Made by a program: the position numbers and the translations under genes
From: Pseudoalteromonas ostreae
GTDB taxonomy: Bacteria > Pseudomonadota > Gammaproteobacteria > Enterobacterales > Alteromonadaceae
NCBI RefSeq assembly: GCF_018069805.1
Contig: NZ_JAGPYN010000008.1
Coordinates: 1 to 64,000 of the forward strand
DNA: 64,000 nt
Reading direction: 5' to 3'
The notes under the pieces: generated by a model
Seen by the model: only the letters and a program-made list of their open reading frames with translations
Told to the model about the DNA's origin: nothing
Databases searched by the model: none
Shown: one piece after another, positions 36,315 to 44,467 of the stretch
Numbering within the stretch: position 1 is the stretch's first letter
Layout of the letters: the number at the start of each line of letters is the position of its first letter

Positions 36315-36935
36315 TTATTGTTGACTTTCGATTTTAAAGCTGTAACCGTCTTCGGCATTACCATTAAGTGAAATGGTTGCTTTAGTGACACCTTCCAGAT
36401 CCTGCTCAAAGAAGCTATCGGTATTAAGTACCGCTGAATTTAATAATTGGCTTTCTTCAATTTCCGAAGCGACGCCCCAATACAACTTAGGTTTAAGTAT
36501 AAATGTCGCTTTTTGACCAAAACCGACAATTCTTTTTTCCATCATCAACTTGCCGTCTTTATATAGCTGAGCACTGATCCCATTAGGTACGTTAACATCG
36601 TTATTAACATCAATTGACTTAGTATCAGAGGCATTTCCATTCGCGGTTAATACTACGCCAGTATCATTTTTATCGACGGTGTAACGCTTACCAATCACCG
36701 ATGGTAGAACTTGCGTTTTATTTTGTCCTTCTTGCCAAGTCGCTCCAACACTGGTTTCAATTGGAAAAACAAAGGTGCTGGAAGATTCACGGCCAATATC
36801 TGGGATCACTCGCCAGGCCACACCTTCTTTTAACGCATCAAAGGTAGGTGTTTCGTTTTTAGTGAAAACAAAAATTTTAGGTAAGTCTTTGTTCATAGAA
36901 TTGTTTACATAAGTAATTTCAATATTTGAAGGCAT
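36315..36935 (-). CDS. 206-residue paralogue C, family unknown
   Basis: Nearly identical to paralogue D 62 bp downstream (N/K12, E/A, V/I, I/V and Y/F differences), with most DNA differences silent or single. The flanking intergenic sequences are less similar, so the duplication covered mainly the coding unit. Same features: soluble, no signal peptide, beta-rich. AGGAAAATT precedes its ATG. It lies downstream of the 167-residue protein and may be co-transcribed with it. Confidence 0.78.
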   Translation of the reverse strand: MPSNIEITYVNNSMNKDLPKIFVFTKNETPTFDALKEGVAWRVIPDIGRESSSTFVFPIETSVGATWQEGQNKTQVLPSVIGKRYTVDKNDTGVVLTANGNASDTKSIDVNNDVNVPNGISAQLYKDGKLMMEKRIVGFGQKATFILKPKLYWGVASEIEESQLLNSAVLNTDSFFEQDLEGVTKATISLNGNAEDGYSFKIESQQ

Positions 36936-36995
36936 AATTTTCCTACTTGGGTTTGTTGGGGGGTTGTTTACATGAGTTTAGTTAGCAAACGGCAG

Positions 36996-37499
36996 TTAAC
37001 TCGCTTTACTGCTAGCATCTGTGCCATCTGATTTTACTTCCACAGACGTTAAGGTTTTATCAAAAAGCTTCCCTTCAGTGAATGAATTTAACGCAGCTAT
37101 CACACTTGTAACGCCAGAAACTGATGGCTCATTTAGTGGGAAGCTTTTAGTATAAGAGACTTTAGAATCAACACCGTTTGCGGTTTTTAACGTATCGGTT
37201 ACTACAACTTCCAGTGTCATATTAAATGACTCAGAGATAGTAAGTGTTGATGTACTATCTGTGACAGTCAGTTGAATAGCATCTTGAGCATTACTTGATA
37301 CTGTTTTAATCATTGAATCTATAGATACAGTGCTGCCTTCCAGCTTATTTTGGTCCGCTTCTTCAGCGACTTTATCCAGTTTGGCTTTGATATTTTTTTG
37401 TAAATTAGCATCTGAGCCTAAATTTTCAGTCAATGAAGCTTTAAAGGCTTCTTGATCAATAACTTTATAGCTCGAAGTGATTATAATAGAGTTACTCAT
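36996..37499 (-). CDS. 167-residue protein of unknown function in the paralogue block
   Basis: I start it at MSNSIIITSSYKVI, preceded by GAAGGAAACAAAG, rather than 23 codons upstream. The N-terminal half is charged and helical (AFKASLTENL...AKLDKVAEEADQ). The C-terminal half is Ser/Thr-rich and strand-like (TVTDSTSTLTISESFNM, LEVVVTDTL). No signal peptide or cysteines. It is not related to the 206-residue family by eye. It separates paralogues B and C and is probably co-expressed with them. Confidence 0.7.
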   Translation of the reverse strand: MSNSIIITSSYKVIDQEAFKASLTENLGSDANLQKNIKAKLDKVAEEADQNKLEGSTVSIDSMIKTVSSNAQDAIQLTVTDSTSTLTISESFNMTLEVVVTDTLKTANGVDSKVSYTKSFPLNEPSVSGVTSVIAALNSFTEGKLFDKTLTSVEVKSDGTDASSKAS

Positions 37500-37573
37500 T
37501 CTTTGTTTCCTTCGGTTGGGTTTATCTAAGGTTTGCATGATATTGGACGACACAATTTCACCGCCCAATTGGG

Positions 37574-37738
37574 TTACTTTTTTTTTATCGTATCGAGCTG
37601 AGCAATAGACAGTTCAAGTTGTCGACAGCTGATTTTTGTATTACCGTTTTTTAATTGGCAGTAATACCAAATACCATCCATGTTTAATAGTCGGTTAAGC
37701 GCAACTGGGTTAAGTCTACTAATTTCAAAAGCATTCAT
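37574..37738 (-). CDS. small ORF in the paralogue block
   Basis: 54 codons, starting MNAFEISRLNPVALNRLLN, 16 bp after the paralogue B stop and 74 bp before the next gene. It reads as a compact, basic protein with two cysteines and ends in KKK. The ribosome-binding site is weak. A longer in-frame start would overlap paralogue B and is less likely. It could be a genuine small component or a decayed gene; no family recognised. Confidence 0.45.
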   Translation of the reverse strand: MNAFEISRLNPVALNRLLNMDGIWYYCQLKNGNTKISCRQLELSIAQLDTIKKK

Positions 37739-37754
37739 ATCTGTTATGTCTTTT

Positions 37755-38375
37755 TTAGCTGTACTGCTCAACCTGAAAATGATAGCCATCTTTGGCATTA
37801 CCATTGAGTGAGACTAATACCTCTGCTACACCGCTTAAATCCAGCTCAAAAAAACGATTTGAATTTAACACTACCGATTTAGAAGCGAGCCCTTTACCTT
37901 CGCTAATTTCTGATGCTAATCCCCAATAAAGTTTATTACTTGGTTTAAAAATGGCACTTTGCTGATAACCGACGATTTTTTTTCCTATGATGGCCTTACC
38001 ACCATTACAAAGCTGAGCAGAAACCCCACTATCAACTTGGATGTTATTCACCAACTCAATGATGTCTTTTGTACTGGCATTACCGGATTTTTCCAAGATC
38101 ACACCAGTATTATCTTCAATTATTTGGTATTGTTTACCAACTTCAGCAAGTAACATTCTGGTCGTGTCAGCGCCATTATTCCAACCAGCTCTGATAGTAA
38201 AATCAGGCTCATAAATAAGTGAGGCGACCGAGCCTCTGCCAACATTTTTCAACACCCGCCAGGCAATACCGTCTGTAATAGCATTAAAATCATGCATGCC
38301 ACTTTCAGCAAAAATAAAAACGTGTGGTAAGCTTTTGTTCATCGAGTGATTGATGAACTTGATTTGAGTTTTCAT
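37755..38375 (-). CDS. 206-residue paralogue B, family unknown
   Basis: 206 residues like the others but clearly diverged, beginning MKTQIKFINHSMNK. It keeps PHVFIFAE, GIAWRVLKNVGRGS, the GVSAQL strand, KLYWGLASEIS and VSLNGNAKDGYHF. No signal peptide. The exact length conservation across four diverged copies implies a tightly packed single domain. It is 15 bp downstream of paralogue A and very likely co-transcribed. Confidence 0.76.
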   Translation of the reverse strand: MKTQIKFINHSMNKSLPHVFIFAESGMHDFNAITDGIAWRVLKNVGRGSVASLIYEPDFTIRAGWNNGADTTRMLLAEVGKQYQIIEDNTGVILEKSGNASTKDIIELVNNIQVDSGVSAQLCNGGKAIIGKKIVGYQQSAIFKPSNKLYWGLASEISEGKGLASKSVVLNSNRFFELDLSGVAEVLVSLNGNAKDGYHFQVEQYS

Positions 38376-38390
38376 AAGCTGTGCTACCTT

Positions 38391-39011
38391 TTATTTTTGA
38401 TCTTCGATCTTAAATGTATATCCTTCTTTGGCATTTCCGTTTAATGACACAGTAGCCATCGAAACACTTTCTAGGTTTTGCACAAAAAAGTTATCTGAAT
38501 CCAATACAGCCGAGCCTATAGCATCTGATTGATTAATTTCAGAAGCGATCCCCCAGTAAAGTTTAGGTAACAAACGAAATGATGCTTTTTGACCATAAGC
38601 AACAATATTTTTCTTCACTAACACGCGATCATTTTTACTCAAGTAAGCACTTACACCATTTTGAACTTTTATCTCATTGGTAAGCTCTATTTCATCGCTT
38701 CTGACGGCATTACCATTTTCAACTAATACTATTCCTGTGTTGGTTTCTGTCACCGTATAACGTTTACCTTGGGTACAATTTAAAGCTTTAGTCTGGTTAC
38801 AATCATCTTCCCAACTGGCAAATATTTTTGTTTGAGCTGGGTAAGTAAAACGGCTCATTGACTCTCTACCTATCTTTGAAATGACTTTCCAAGCAATGCC
38901 ATCTTGTAAGGCGTTAAACGAAGGTAGCTCGTTAGTTGCGAAGACAAATATTTTAGGCATATCTTTATTCAATGATTTATTGATATAGGTGATCTGAGTA
39001 TCACAAAACAT
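38391..39011 (-). CDS. 206-residue paralogue A, family unknown (first in the array)
   Basis: 206 residues beginning MFCDTQITYINKSLNK. It shares KIFVFATNE, GIAWKVISKIGRES, GKRYTVTETNTGIVL, KLYWGIASEI and VSLNGNAKEGYTF with the other copies. It has three cysteines, unlike C and D. A strong AAGGAATTAAAA ribosome-binding site precedes the ATG. It is the first structural gene after the sigma-factor gene, with a 228-bp gap that should hold the block promoter. Confidence 0.77.
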   Translation of the reverse strand: MFCDTQITYINKSLNKDMPKIFVFATNELPSFNALQDGIAWKVISKIGRESMSRFTYPAQTKIFASWEDDCNQTKALNCTQGKRYTVTETNTGIVLVENGNAVRSDEIELTNEIKVQNGVSAYLSKNDRVLVKKNIVAYGQKASFRLLPKLYWGIASEINQSDAIGSAVLDSDNFFVQNLESVSMATVSLNGNAKEGYTFKIEDQK

Positions 39012-39239
39012 TTTTAATTCCTTCGTGTTAATATTAATTTATGATTGTTTTATTTGTTCAATATTGACTCTAAAATATAAATTCAGAGGCTTTATACTGT
39101 TCAATGGTAATTTAATCAGCCGTTATATAAAGTAATTAATAAGACACTTAACAATTAACTTAATTTAAAAGTGTCATATTTAACTCGGTATTCTGTGGTG
39201 CTATTATATAAACGTTTGAGATTTAAATTCCGTTCCAAT
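39012..39239 (-). promoter_or_regulatory. probable promoter region of the paralogue array
   Basis: A gap of 228 bp between the sigma-factor gene and paralogue A. It contains an inverted repeat GACACTT (39143-39149) / AAGTGTC (39169-39175) in very AT-rich DNA. This could be a regulator site or the end of the sigma transcript. A sigma-factor-dependent promoter is expected here by position; no consensus could be assigned. Confidence 0.45.
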
Positions 39240-39842
39240 TTAATTAACTAAATAATCAAAAATTAGTGGGACAATGTATTTTCGGGTACGAAAAATCAAT
39301 TTTCTAATTTGAGCTTCAGTTTGTGCTTGTTCTTGGCTTATCTGCTTGTAGGATTTGTCATTAAAGAAATAATCCAACGCGACTATCCGGTATTTCTCCG
39401 GCATATTTTTAATTGTTTTTTCAATAAAACGGCTGATGCTTTTGTTTACGGCTTGGTTAAACATTTCATCTTCATTATCAGGCTCTTCTACTAATTGCGT
39501 CGCTTGATACTTAAAGTAAGTCTGATTTTTTCTTAATTGGTCAAAATAGTGATTACGGGCAAGCTGAAATAACCAAGCCTGTAGTTTTATATCAGATTTA
39601 GCTTCCGGTAACTTTTGATAAGCTTTTAACATGGTGTCATGTGACAGATCTTCAGCATCATGGAAGTTTTTAGTTAAACGATATAAACAGTAATTAAATA
39701 CTCTTTTTTCCAACCCTAACCAGTAATGCCAAAATAGTTCTGGATTGGTTTTAAGTTGGCTAATAATCAGTTTGCTATTTAGGTCATCGCTATTGCAAAC
39801 CTCAGAGGGCATATTTGGTGTTACTTTCAACTGTACAGACAT
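39240..39842 (-). CDS. ECF-type RNA polymerase sigma factor
   Basis: About 200 residues. Region 2 includes NYCLYRLTKNFHDAEDLSHDTMLKAY and LQAWLFQLARNHYFDQLRK (about 45-95). Region 4 includes MPEKYRIVALDYFFNDKSYKQI, followed by a recognition helix around EAQIRKLIFRTRKYI. No anti-sigma gene is adjacent. I start it at MSVQLKVTPN after AAAGGAAAAA, 14 codons inside the longest ORF. It lies between the HTH/ATPase regulator and the 206-residue paralogues, all on one strand, and is the likely direct activator of the block. Confidence 0.85.
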   Translation of the reverse strand: MSVQLKVTPNMPSEVCNSDDLNSKLIISQLKTNPELFWHYWLGLEKRVFNYCLYRLTKNFHDAEDLSHDTMLKAYQKLPEAKSDIKLQAWLFQLARNHYFDQLRKNQTYFKYQATQLVEEPDNEDEMFNQAVNKSISRFIEKTIKNMPEKYRIVALDYFFNDKSYKQISQEQAQTEAQIRKLIFRTRKYIVPLIFDYLVN

Positions 39843-39978
39843 GATTTTTCCTTTCATTGAATGAAGGTAAACATGCGCATGCAAAACTTTTTGCTATATG
39901 AATGCGCATATTGTTGAGTTCAACGAAAAGATATTTTTTTATCGTTCTTTATATCGGCTCAGATCCGGCTCACTTGTA

Positions 39979-41350
39979 TTATTTAACTGAACCTTTAACA
40001 AGTAGAGGTTGATAGTTTTTAATACCTTCCCAAATTAACGGATGTGAGAAACTGTAGTGGTCCGATTTACGAACGACTAAGCCACTGCACAACATTTTTT
40101 GAACTAAACACAGTGGTGCATAAATGTGTTTTTGCTGTGTAAACTGACTTAATTGACAGGCACTAAAATGAAACCCTTGTAAAGCAGAAAACAGGAATAG
40201 CTCTATAAGTTCTATCGGCATACCGGTCAGTATATTGTCTATAACCTCCTGTAATTCTGTGGGGTTACACTTTTGAGGATTGGGAGTGAGCAGTAGTTGC
40301 TGTAAAAAGCCGGGGTTACCAGCAGCGCGTTCTATTGCCACGTTTATTTTGGTTTGATATTTCGCAATAGATAATCCTCTGTTGGCAAGATAATGTTTTG
40401 CTAAGCGAATTTGAGCGTCTTGGTTGAGTTGTTTTAATGGTATGGTGTGCGCAAGAGACAACCATTCAGGAACCGAGGTAAATAGACCTTTAGGCTGAGC
40501 AGTAAAAATGAATAAGATAGGCTGCGCGTATTCCTGTTCAGTAAACAAACGTAGAAATTGCATCTGTGTACAGGTTAAATGGTGCACATCATCGATAGTG
40601 ATCAGTGCGATGCGGCTATGAGCGGCATAGTCGATTAAATCACAGGCAATCAGCTGGTCTATTTTATTCATTTGCTGCGGTGTTTGCTTTTCTAGCGTGT
40701 TACGTTGATTTTGATTGAGAGAAAGTCCCAATAATTGCAGCGTCCTTAAATAACTTAGAGAAGAGCTTGCAACCAAATTTACTTTTTTTTTAATCACCAC
40801 ATCCGTGACCGTACTCTCTATTTGCAGCAGTTGCTTTATAAAATTAAATGTAGAAAATTTGAGTTTATGGGCGGGACAATTATGTGGTTGGTTAAACGCT
40901 AAATAACGTTTTCCTGCAGATTTAACACAATCAATAAAGTGATTAACTAAATGGGTTTTTCCACTGCCAGTTATACCGTAAATATAAATAGTCTTGGCGC
41001 AATTTTGACTTTCAGCATAATTCAATAGTGAGTGCAATTGATGTAATTCCCATTCTCTGCCTAGACAAGGATCTACTGATAACCTCATTAAATGAGTGTA
41101 CAACCAAACAGGAATAGGCGAATTAGGAAGTAGTACATCAATACTGACTTGGAAGAAGCGTGCAAATATAGACAGTGTTCTGTAGAGTACTTTTTTTCCA
41201 GCTTCAGCTCTTTTTATTGATGAAACTGAAATGGGTAACCTTTTATCGGTACATTCTTGAGCTAACTGTTCTTGACTTAAAGCTTTTTTTTCTTAGTAAC
41301 TGTAGGGCATGCGCATTAATATTTATGCGTCCGTTCGTAAAATTTTCCAT
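39979..41350 (-). pseudogene. XRE-HTH + AAA/STAND-like ATPase regulator, frame broken at an A8 tract
   Basis: The reverse strand from the ATG at 41350 (after AAAGGAATAACCT) encodes MENFTNGRININAH...LLRKK, then shifts frame at eight adenines (T8 at 41284-41291). In the +1 frame an XRE-type helix-turn-helix continues (ALSQEQLAQEC...SVSSIKRAEAG). It runs without a stop into the ATPase part with Walker A (YGITGSGKTHLVNHF) and Walker B (IALITIDDVHH), ending at 39979. The ATPase-only ORF (from about 41103) lacks a good start. One fewer A would give a continuous protein of about 456 residues. This is either a real frameshift mutation, a sequencing error, or a site of transcriptional slippage. Confidence 0.8.
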
Positions 41351-41710
41351 TAGGTTATTCCTTTCAACTCTGTAGTGTTTTTATTAAAATAGCGATAATT
41401 TACTGCTTAACGGTACTCATTTTTTGGAATTATCAGTTTACTTTTTTGTTGGTTTTTTTTACATTACAGGGTATTACATTAGTTCAGCAGACCTTATTTT
41501 TTAGAGCAGGGCGGGAGCATACTTCGATTAATTTATAATCCAAAAAATATTCTCGCCCGATAATCATACTCCAGCTTGTCTTTTTGATTTTGCTACGTTG
41601 ACTTGGAGCCCCGCATTCGCATTGCATCAGAGTGTTCATTACAAAGCTCCTCGAGTTTTTCGATACAGTTATATTGACCAAAAAATAAACATCATCTCGA
41701 CGGGTTTAGT
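41351..41710. other. AT-rich stretch without a supported gene
   Basis: Upstream of the HTH/ATPase regulator. It contains its expected promoter and a reverse-strand 65-codon ORF (41484-41681) with a CxC motif but no family resemblance or good ribosome-binding site. I do not call that ORF. Confidence 0.45.
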
Positions 41711-41845
41711 ATGAAACTATATGGTGGAATTGACTTGCATTTAAATAGTATTGTTATCATTAATGAACAAGGTGAAAGGCTTGCAGCTAAGTGTTTAAAT
41801 AATGACATGTCTGTCATTTTACCTTTGCTTTTTAACTTCTTATAA
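41711..41845 (+). pseudogene. IS110-family transposase remnant (N-terminal end)
   Basis: 44 codons beginning MKLYGGIDLHLNSIVIINEQGE, matching the start of IS110-type DEDD transposases (GIDLHSN with the first catalytic aspartate). The frame ends at TAA after about 44 residues and no downstream transposase is seen. A decayed insertion-sequence end at the edge of the accessory block. Confidence 0.75.
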
Positions 41846-41872
41846 AGACAAGTTAACAGAATGGGTCAATGA

Positions 41873-41962
41873 GGGGGTCAGGTTCGTTGCTTCACAACAC
41901 TACTCATATGGCAGTACCTGAACAATTATGGCTAAGTATTATGAAGCAACTGATCTGCCCCC
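41873..41962. repeat. imperfect inverted-repeat element, REP/MITE-like
   Basis: GGGGGTCAGGTTCGTTGCTTCA at 41873-41894 (22 nt, shown whole only by coordinates beyond its first bases) faces TGAAGCAACTGATCTGCCCCC at 41942-41962. The outer GGGGG/CCCCC and inner TTGCTTCA/TGAAGCAA arms are exact. Ends of this GGGGTCA type are typical of REP-like repeats mobilised by Y1 transposases, one remnant of which is at 44247. Confidence 0.55.
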
Positions 41963-42159
41963 TTGTTTATTATGTGCTTGTATAAAAATGACAATGAATT
42001 GAGTACTGAGGTTTGGGTTCGTGATGCAACATTTTGCTTTAACACTAAGTGTTCTAGATAGTGTTCGACTTCATTGTCTCCCATTGAGGCAGGGTGGCGC
42101 TTATCAAGAAAATGAGCGACGAGCGCACTATAAAATTATTAATTTTTTAAGGAGTAATT

Positions 42160-42966
42160 TTGAAATTAATCACGTTTATTGGTATTGCATTATCTTTTAT
42201 TGTTTCAGCTCAACCGGCACTTATCAACGTCAATGAATTTGAACTTGAGTATGAAGTTGCAGGTAACGGTAAGCATATAGTTCTTTTGGAGGCTGGTGGT
42301 AGTGCTGGCATGTCTGACTGGGAGCCAGTTTTTAACCAAATAGCCGAGCATGCCACGGTTATTCGTTATTCTAGAGTTGGAAATGGCAACTCCACAGCCA
42401 TTAAGAGGCACTTTACATCGAGTGATTATGCAGAATACGCCAGCGAGCTTTTAGTTGCATTAGATGTTAACCAGCCGGTCATTTTAGTTGCTCATTCATA
42501 TGGTGGCAGCGTTGCGAGAGAGTTCGCTGCAGCTTACCCAAAACAAATAAAAGCATTGTTAATGTTAGATCCATCCTCCGAACATGATGTTGATATATTG
42601 CGTGCTATTGATTTAGAAAAAGCTAATCGAGAAATTGCTCAGATCAAACTGGATGACATGGCCGATGGTATGTCGAACCAATATCTGGATTTCTGGAGTA
42701 AAAGGCCGCTACCTGATTATCCACAAATCAAAGATATACCCGTAACGGTGATTACCTCTGTAAAAAAAGTAGATAGCCCGGCCAATTTGTTTTTTACGGA
42801 TCAGGGCAGGCAAATGTGGGGTGAGCTATGGCAGGGGTGGGCTAGTGCTTTCCCACAGGGTAAATCTGTGTTGACTGGAAAAAGTGGTCATTTTGTGCAG
42901 TTTGATGAACCAGAATTGGTTTTAAATGAGCTTTTAGTACTGATGCAAAAACTGAACAAACACTAA
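42160..42966 (+). CDS. exported alpha/beta hydrolase
   Basis: 268 residues. It has a signal peptide (MKLITFIGIALSFIVSAQ) and an alpha/beta-hydrolase fold with the oxyanion region LLEAGGSAGMSDW. The nucleophile elbow is VAHSYGGSV (about residue 113), and the catalytic histidine is in GKSGHFVQFDEPE near the end. Substrate unknown. The start is a TTG, supported by a perfect AAGGAG six bases upstream; no ATG is usable. It is flanked by transposase remnants on both sides, suggesting it was carried in with them. Confidence 0.87.
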   Translation: MKLITFIGIALSFIVSAQPALINVNEFELEYEVAGNGKHIVLLEAGGSAGMSDWEPVFNQIAEHATVIRYSRVGNGNSTAIKRHFTSSDYAEYASELLVALDVNQPVILVAHSYGGSVAREFAAAYPKQIKALLMLDPSSEHDVDILRAIDLEKANREIAQIKLDDMADGMSNQYLDFWSKRPLPDYPQIKDIPVTVITSVKKVDSPANLFFTDQGRQMWGELWQGWASAFPQGKSVLTGKSGHFVQFDEPELVLNELLVLMQKLNKH

Positions 42967-43136
42967 CGAGCAAAGGCAACCGATGCCAAACAACAGCGCG
43001 GCTGCTTTGGACGTTGAGGTTGTAGAATTACTCTTTTTAGGAACTGATTTTACACATTTAACTTGATTGCTTATTAACCTTGAATCCACTGGGTTACTGT
43101 GATCTAATAGGTATTATTCACCCACGGTAAATTGTT

Positions 43137-43404
43137 ATGGCTCTTTCATTAGGTAAGGAGTCAAGCCTGACTTATCCTGCCAAAATAAATTCGATGCGTG
43201 GTATAACAATGATAAAACGGGCGCAGCGGCGTATCCGCCTTCGGTGATGCTAAAGATTATTTTACTTGGTTACGCACATGGTTTGATCAGTAGTCGCCGA
43301 ATTGCCAAAGTGTGTGAGAATAATATTTTGTTCATGAGTGTGTCGGAGGATATTCAGCCGCATTACACATCGATAGCGGGCTTCGTGGCGAAAATGCATG
43401 AATA
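43137..43404 (+). pseudogene. IS1182/DUF772-type transposase remnant
   Basis: Fragments of a transposase N-terminal domain are readable: YNNDKTGAAAYPPSVMLKI, then LLGYAHGLISSRRIAKVCE and HYTSIAGFVAKMHE, followed by a stop. The catalytic core is missing. The match to the DUF772 domain of IS1182/IS5-like transposases is by motif recognition. Confidence 0.75.
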
Positions 43405-43730
43405 AATTGACCTTACGAGGAGAAACGAAAGTGAATGCCTTCACTTCATTCTGCGGCAACTATATTGCTTAGTTCATAATATAGAAAAGCTGCAAAACAC
43501 GATGCATTAATAAAGGTAAGCTGCTACCTCTTCAAATAAGCCACTTAAACACCTGTCATACATTCCAAAACGCCAATTAAAGCAACAGCAAATCCTCTTT
43601 TTATATTTTACGTAAAATCGAAGTAACCGATTGAATCAAAATAGGAAATCAGCTATGGTTTGTTTATTAATAAAAACAAATAAAAACGAGTTAATCTACA
43701 GGCTCGTTAGCAATATAAGAGGAAATCAAT
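43405..43730. other. gap after the transposase remnant
   Basis: No ORF or RNA recognised. The promoter and AAGAGGAAATCAAT ribosome-binding site of the ACT-domain gene lie at its right end. Confidence 0.45.
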
Positions 43731-44126
43731 ATGTCTGGAATCACGGACTTAGATGAATTATTGCGCTCTATGAGTCCAAAATTAGTGGAGTCAGAGTTTG
43801 TGTTTTGCACAGTCTCTGGTGTTCTAACAGACTATGTAGAGCTAAATCCAGTTGCTACGTTTATTGAATCTGAGGGTTTAACTTTGGTTCTAGAAAAATC
43901 AGCGGCAGAAAAGGCAGGTTTGTCGTTTGATGGCACATACAGTCAAATCACCCTGACGGTACACTCCAGCTTAGAGGCTGTTGGTCTTACAGCAGCAGTT
44001 GCTAGCAAGTTAGCATCAAAAGGTATCAGTGCTAATGTCATTGCAGCTTATTATCACGACCATATCTTTGTTCAAAGTGGCAAAGCTGAAGTGGCAGTTT
44101 CAGCATTAGAAGAGTTCAGTGCCTAG
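43731..44126 (+). CDS. ACT-domain protein (COG3602-like)
   Basis: 131 residues with two ACT-like halves: residues about 20-60 (FVFCTVSGVLTDY) and about 65-131 (SQITLTVHSSLEAVGLTAAVASKLASKGISANVIAAYYHDHIFV by position). The family is a small conserved bacterial group of unknown role, possibly binding amino acids. It has an excellent ribosome-binding site. Unlike its surroundings it is intact and may be the resident gene next to which the mobile elements inserted. Confidence 0.8.
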   Translation: MSGITDLDELLRSMSPKLVESEFVFCTVSGVLTDYVELNPVATFIESEGLTLVLEKSAAEKAGLSFDGTYSQITLTVHSSLEAVGLTAAVASKLASKGISANVIAAYYHDHIFVQSGKAEVAVSALEEFSA

Positions 44127-44246
44127 GGTTGAGCCATATTGCTAACAAAGCATTTCAGACGGATTCCCAACGCTAGGCATTATCGGTTTGCTTCGGCTTA
44201 AGCAAAACAAAGATGACAAAACAAAGATGGCACCCATCCTAAAGTT

Positions 44247-44413
44247 TGTATTTCCCGCTGTGTGCGCCGAGCATTTTTATACGGTGAAGACCGTTTTACA
44301 GACCACTCCTATGAGCACCGCAGGGGTTGGCTAGAAGATAAACTACTCGCGTTGGCTAAAGGTATTTTGCATTGATGTGTGTGCATATGCAGTGATGAGC
44401 AATACCACGGGCG
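44247..44413 (+). pseudogene. REP-associated Y1 transposase remnant
   Basis: Readable as CISRCVRRAFLYGEDRF then TDHSYEHRRGWLEDKLLAL, and after a one-base frameshift FCIDVCAYAVMSN. This is the N-terminal signature of REP-associated tyrosine transposases (normally continuing NHYH with the HUH motif). The rest is missing. It supports the interpretation of the nearby inverted repeat as REP-like. Confidence 0.75.
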
Positions 44414-44467
44414 TTTAAGTAGCATTAGCTGGTTTATGCGCTTATTAATTTTAAGTTATTTGTATTT

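Noticed and set aside
36996-37568. Longer start for the 167-residue protein
   Set aside because: The upstream extension has no ribosome-binding site, while the inner ATG at 37499 has GAAGGAAAC at good spacing.
33273-41350. R-body, Tc-toxin or phage-tail locus
   Set aside because: No Reb-like small proteins, no Tc A/B/C components, no sheath, tube or baseplate genes could be recognised, so the block is left as unknown.
41484-41681. 65-codon reverse-strand ORF with CxC motif
   Set aside because: No ribosome-binding site, no family resemblance and location between a regulator promoter and transposon debris.
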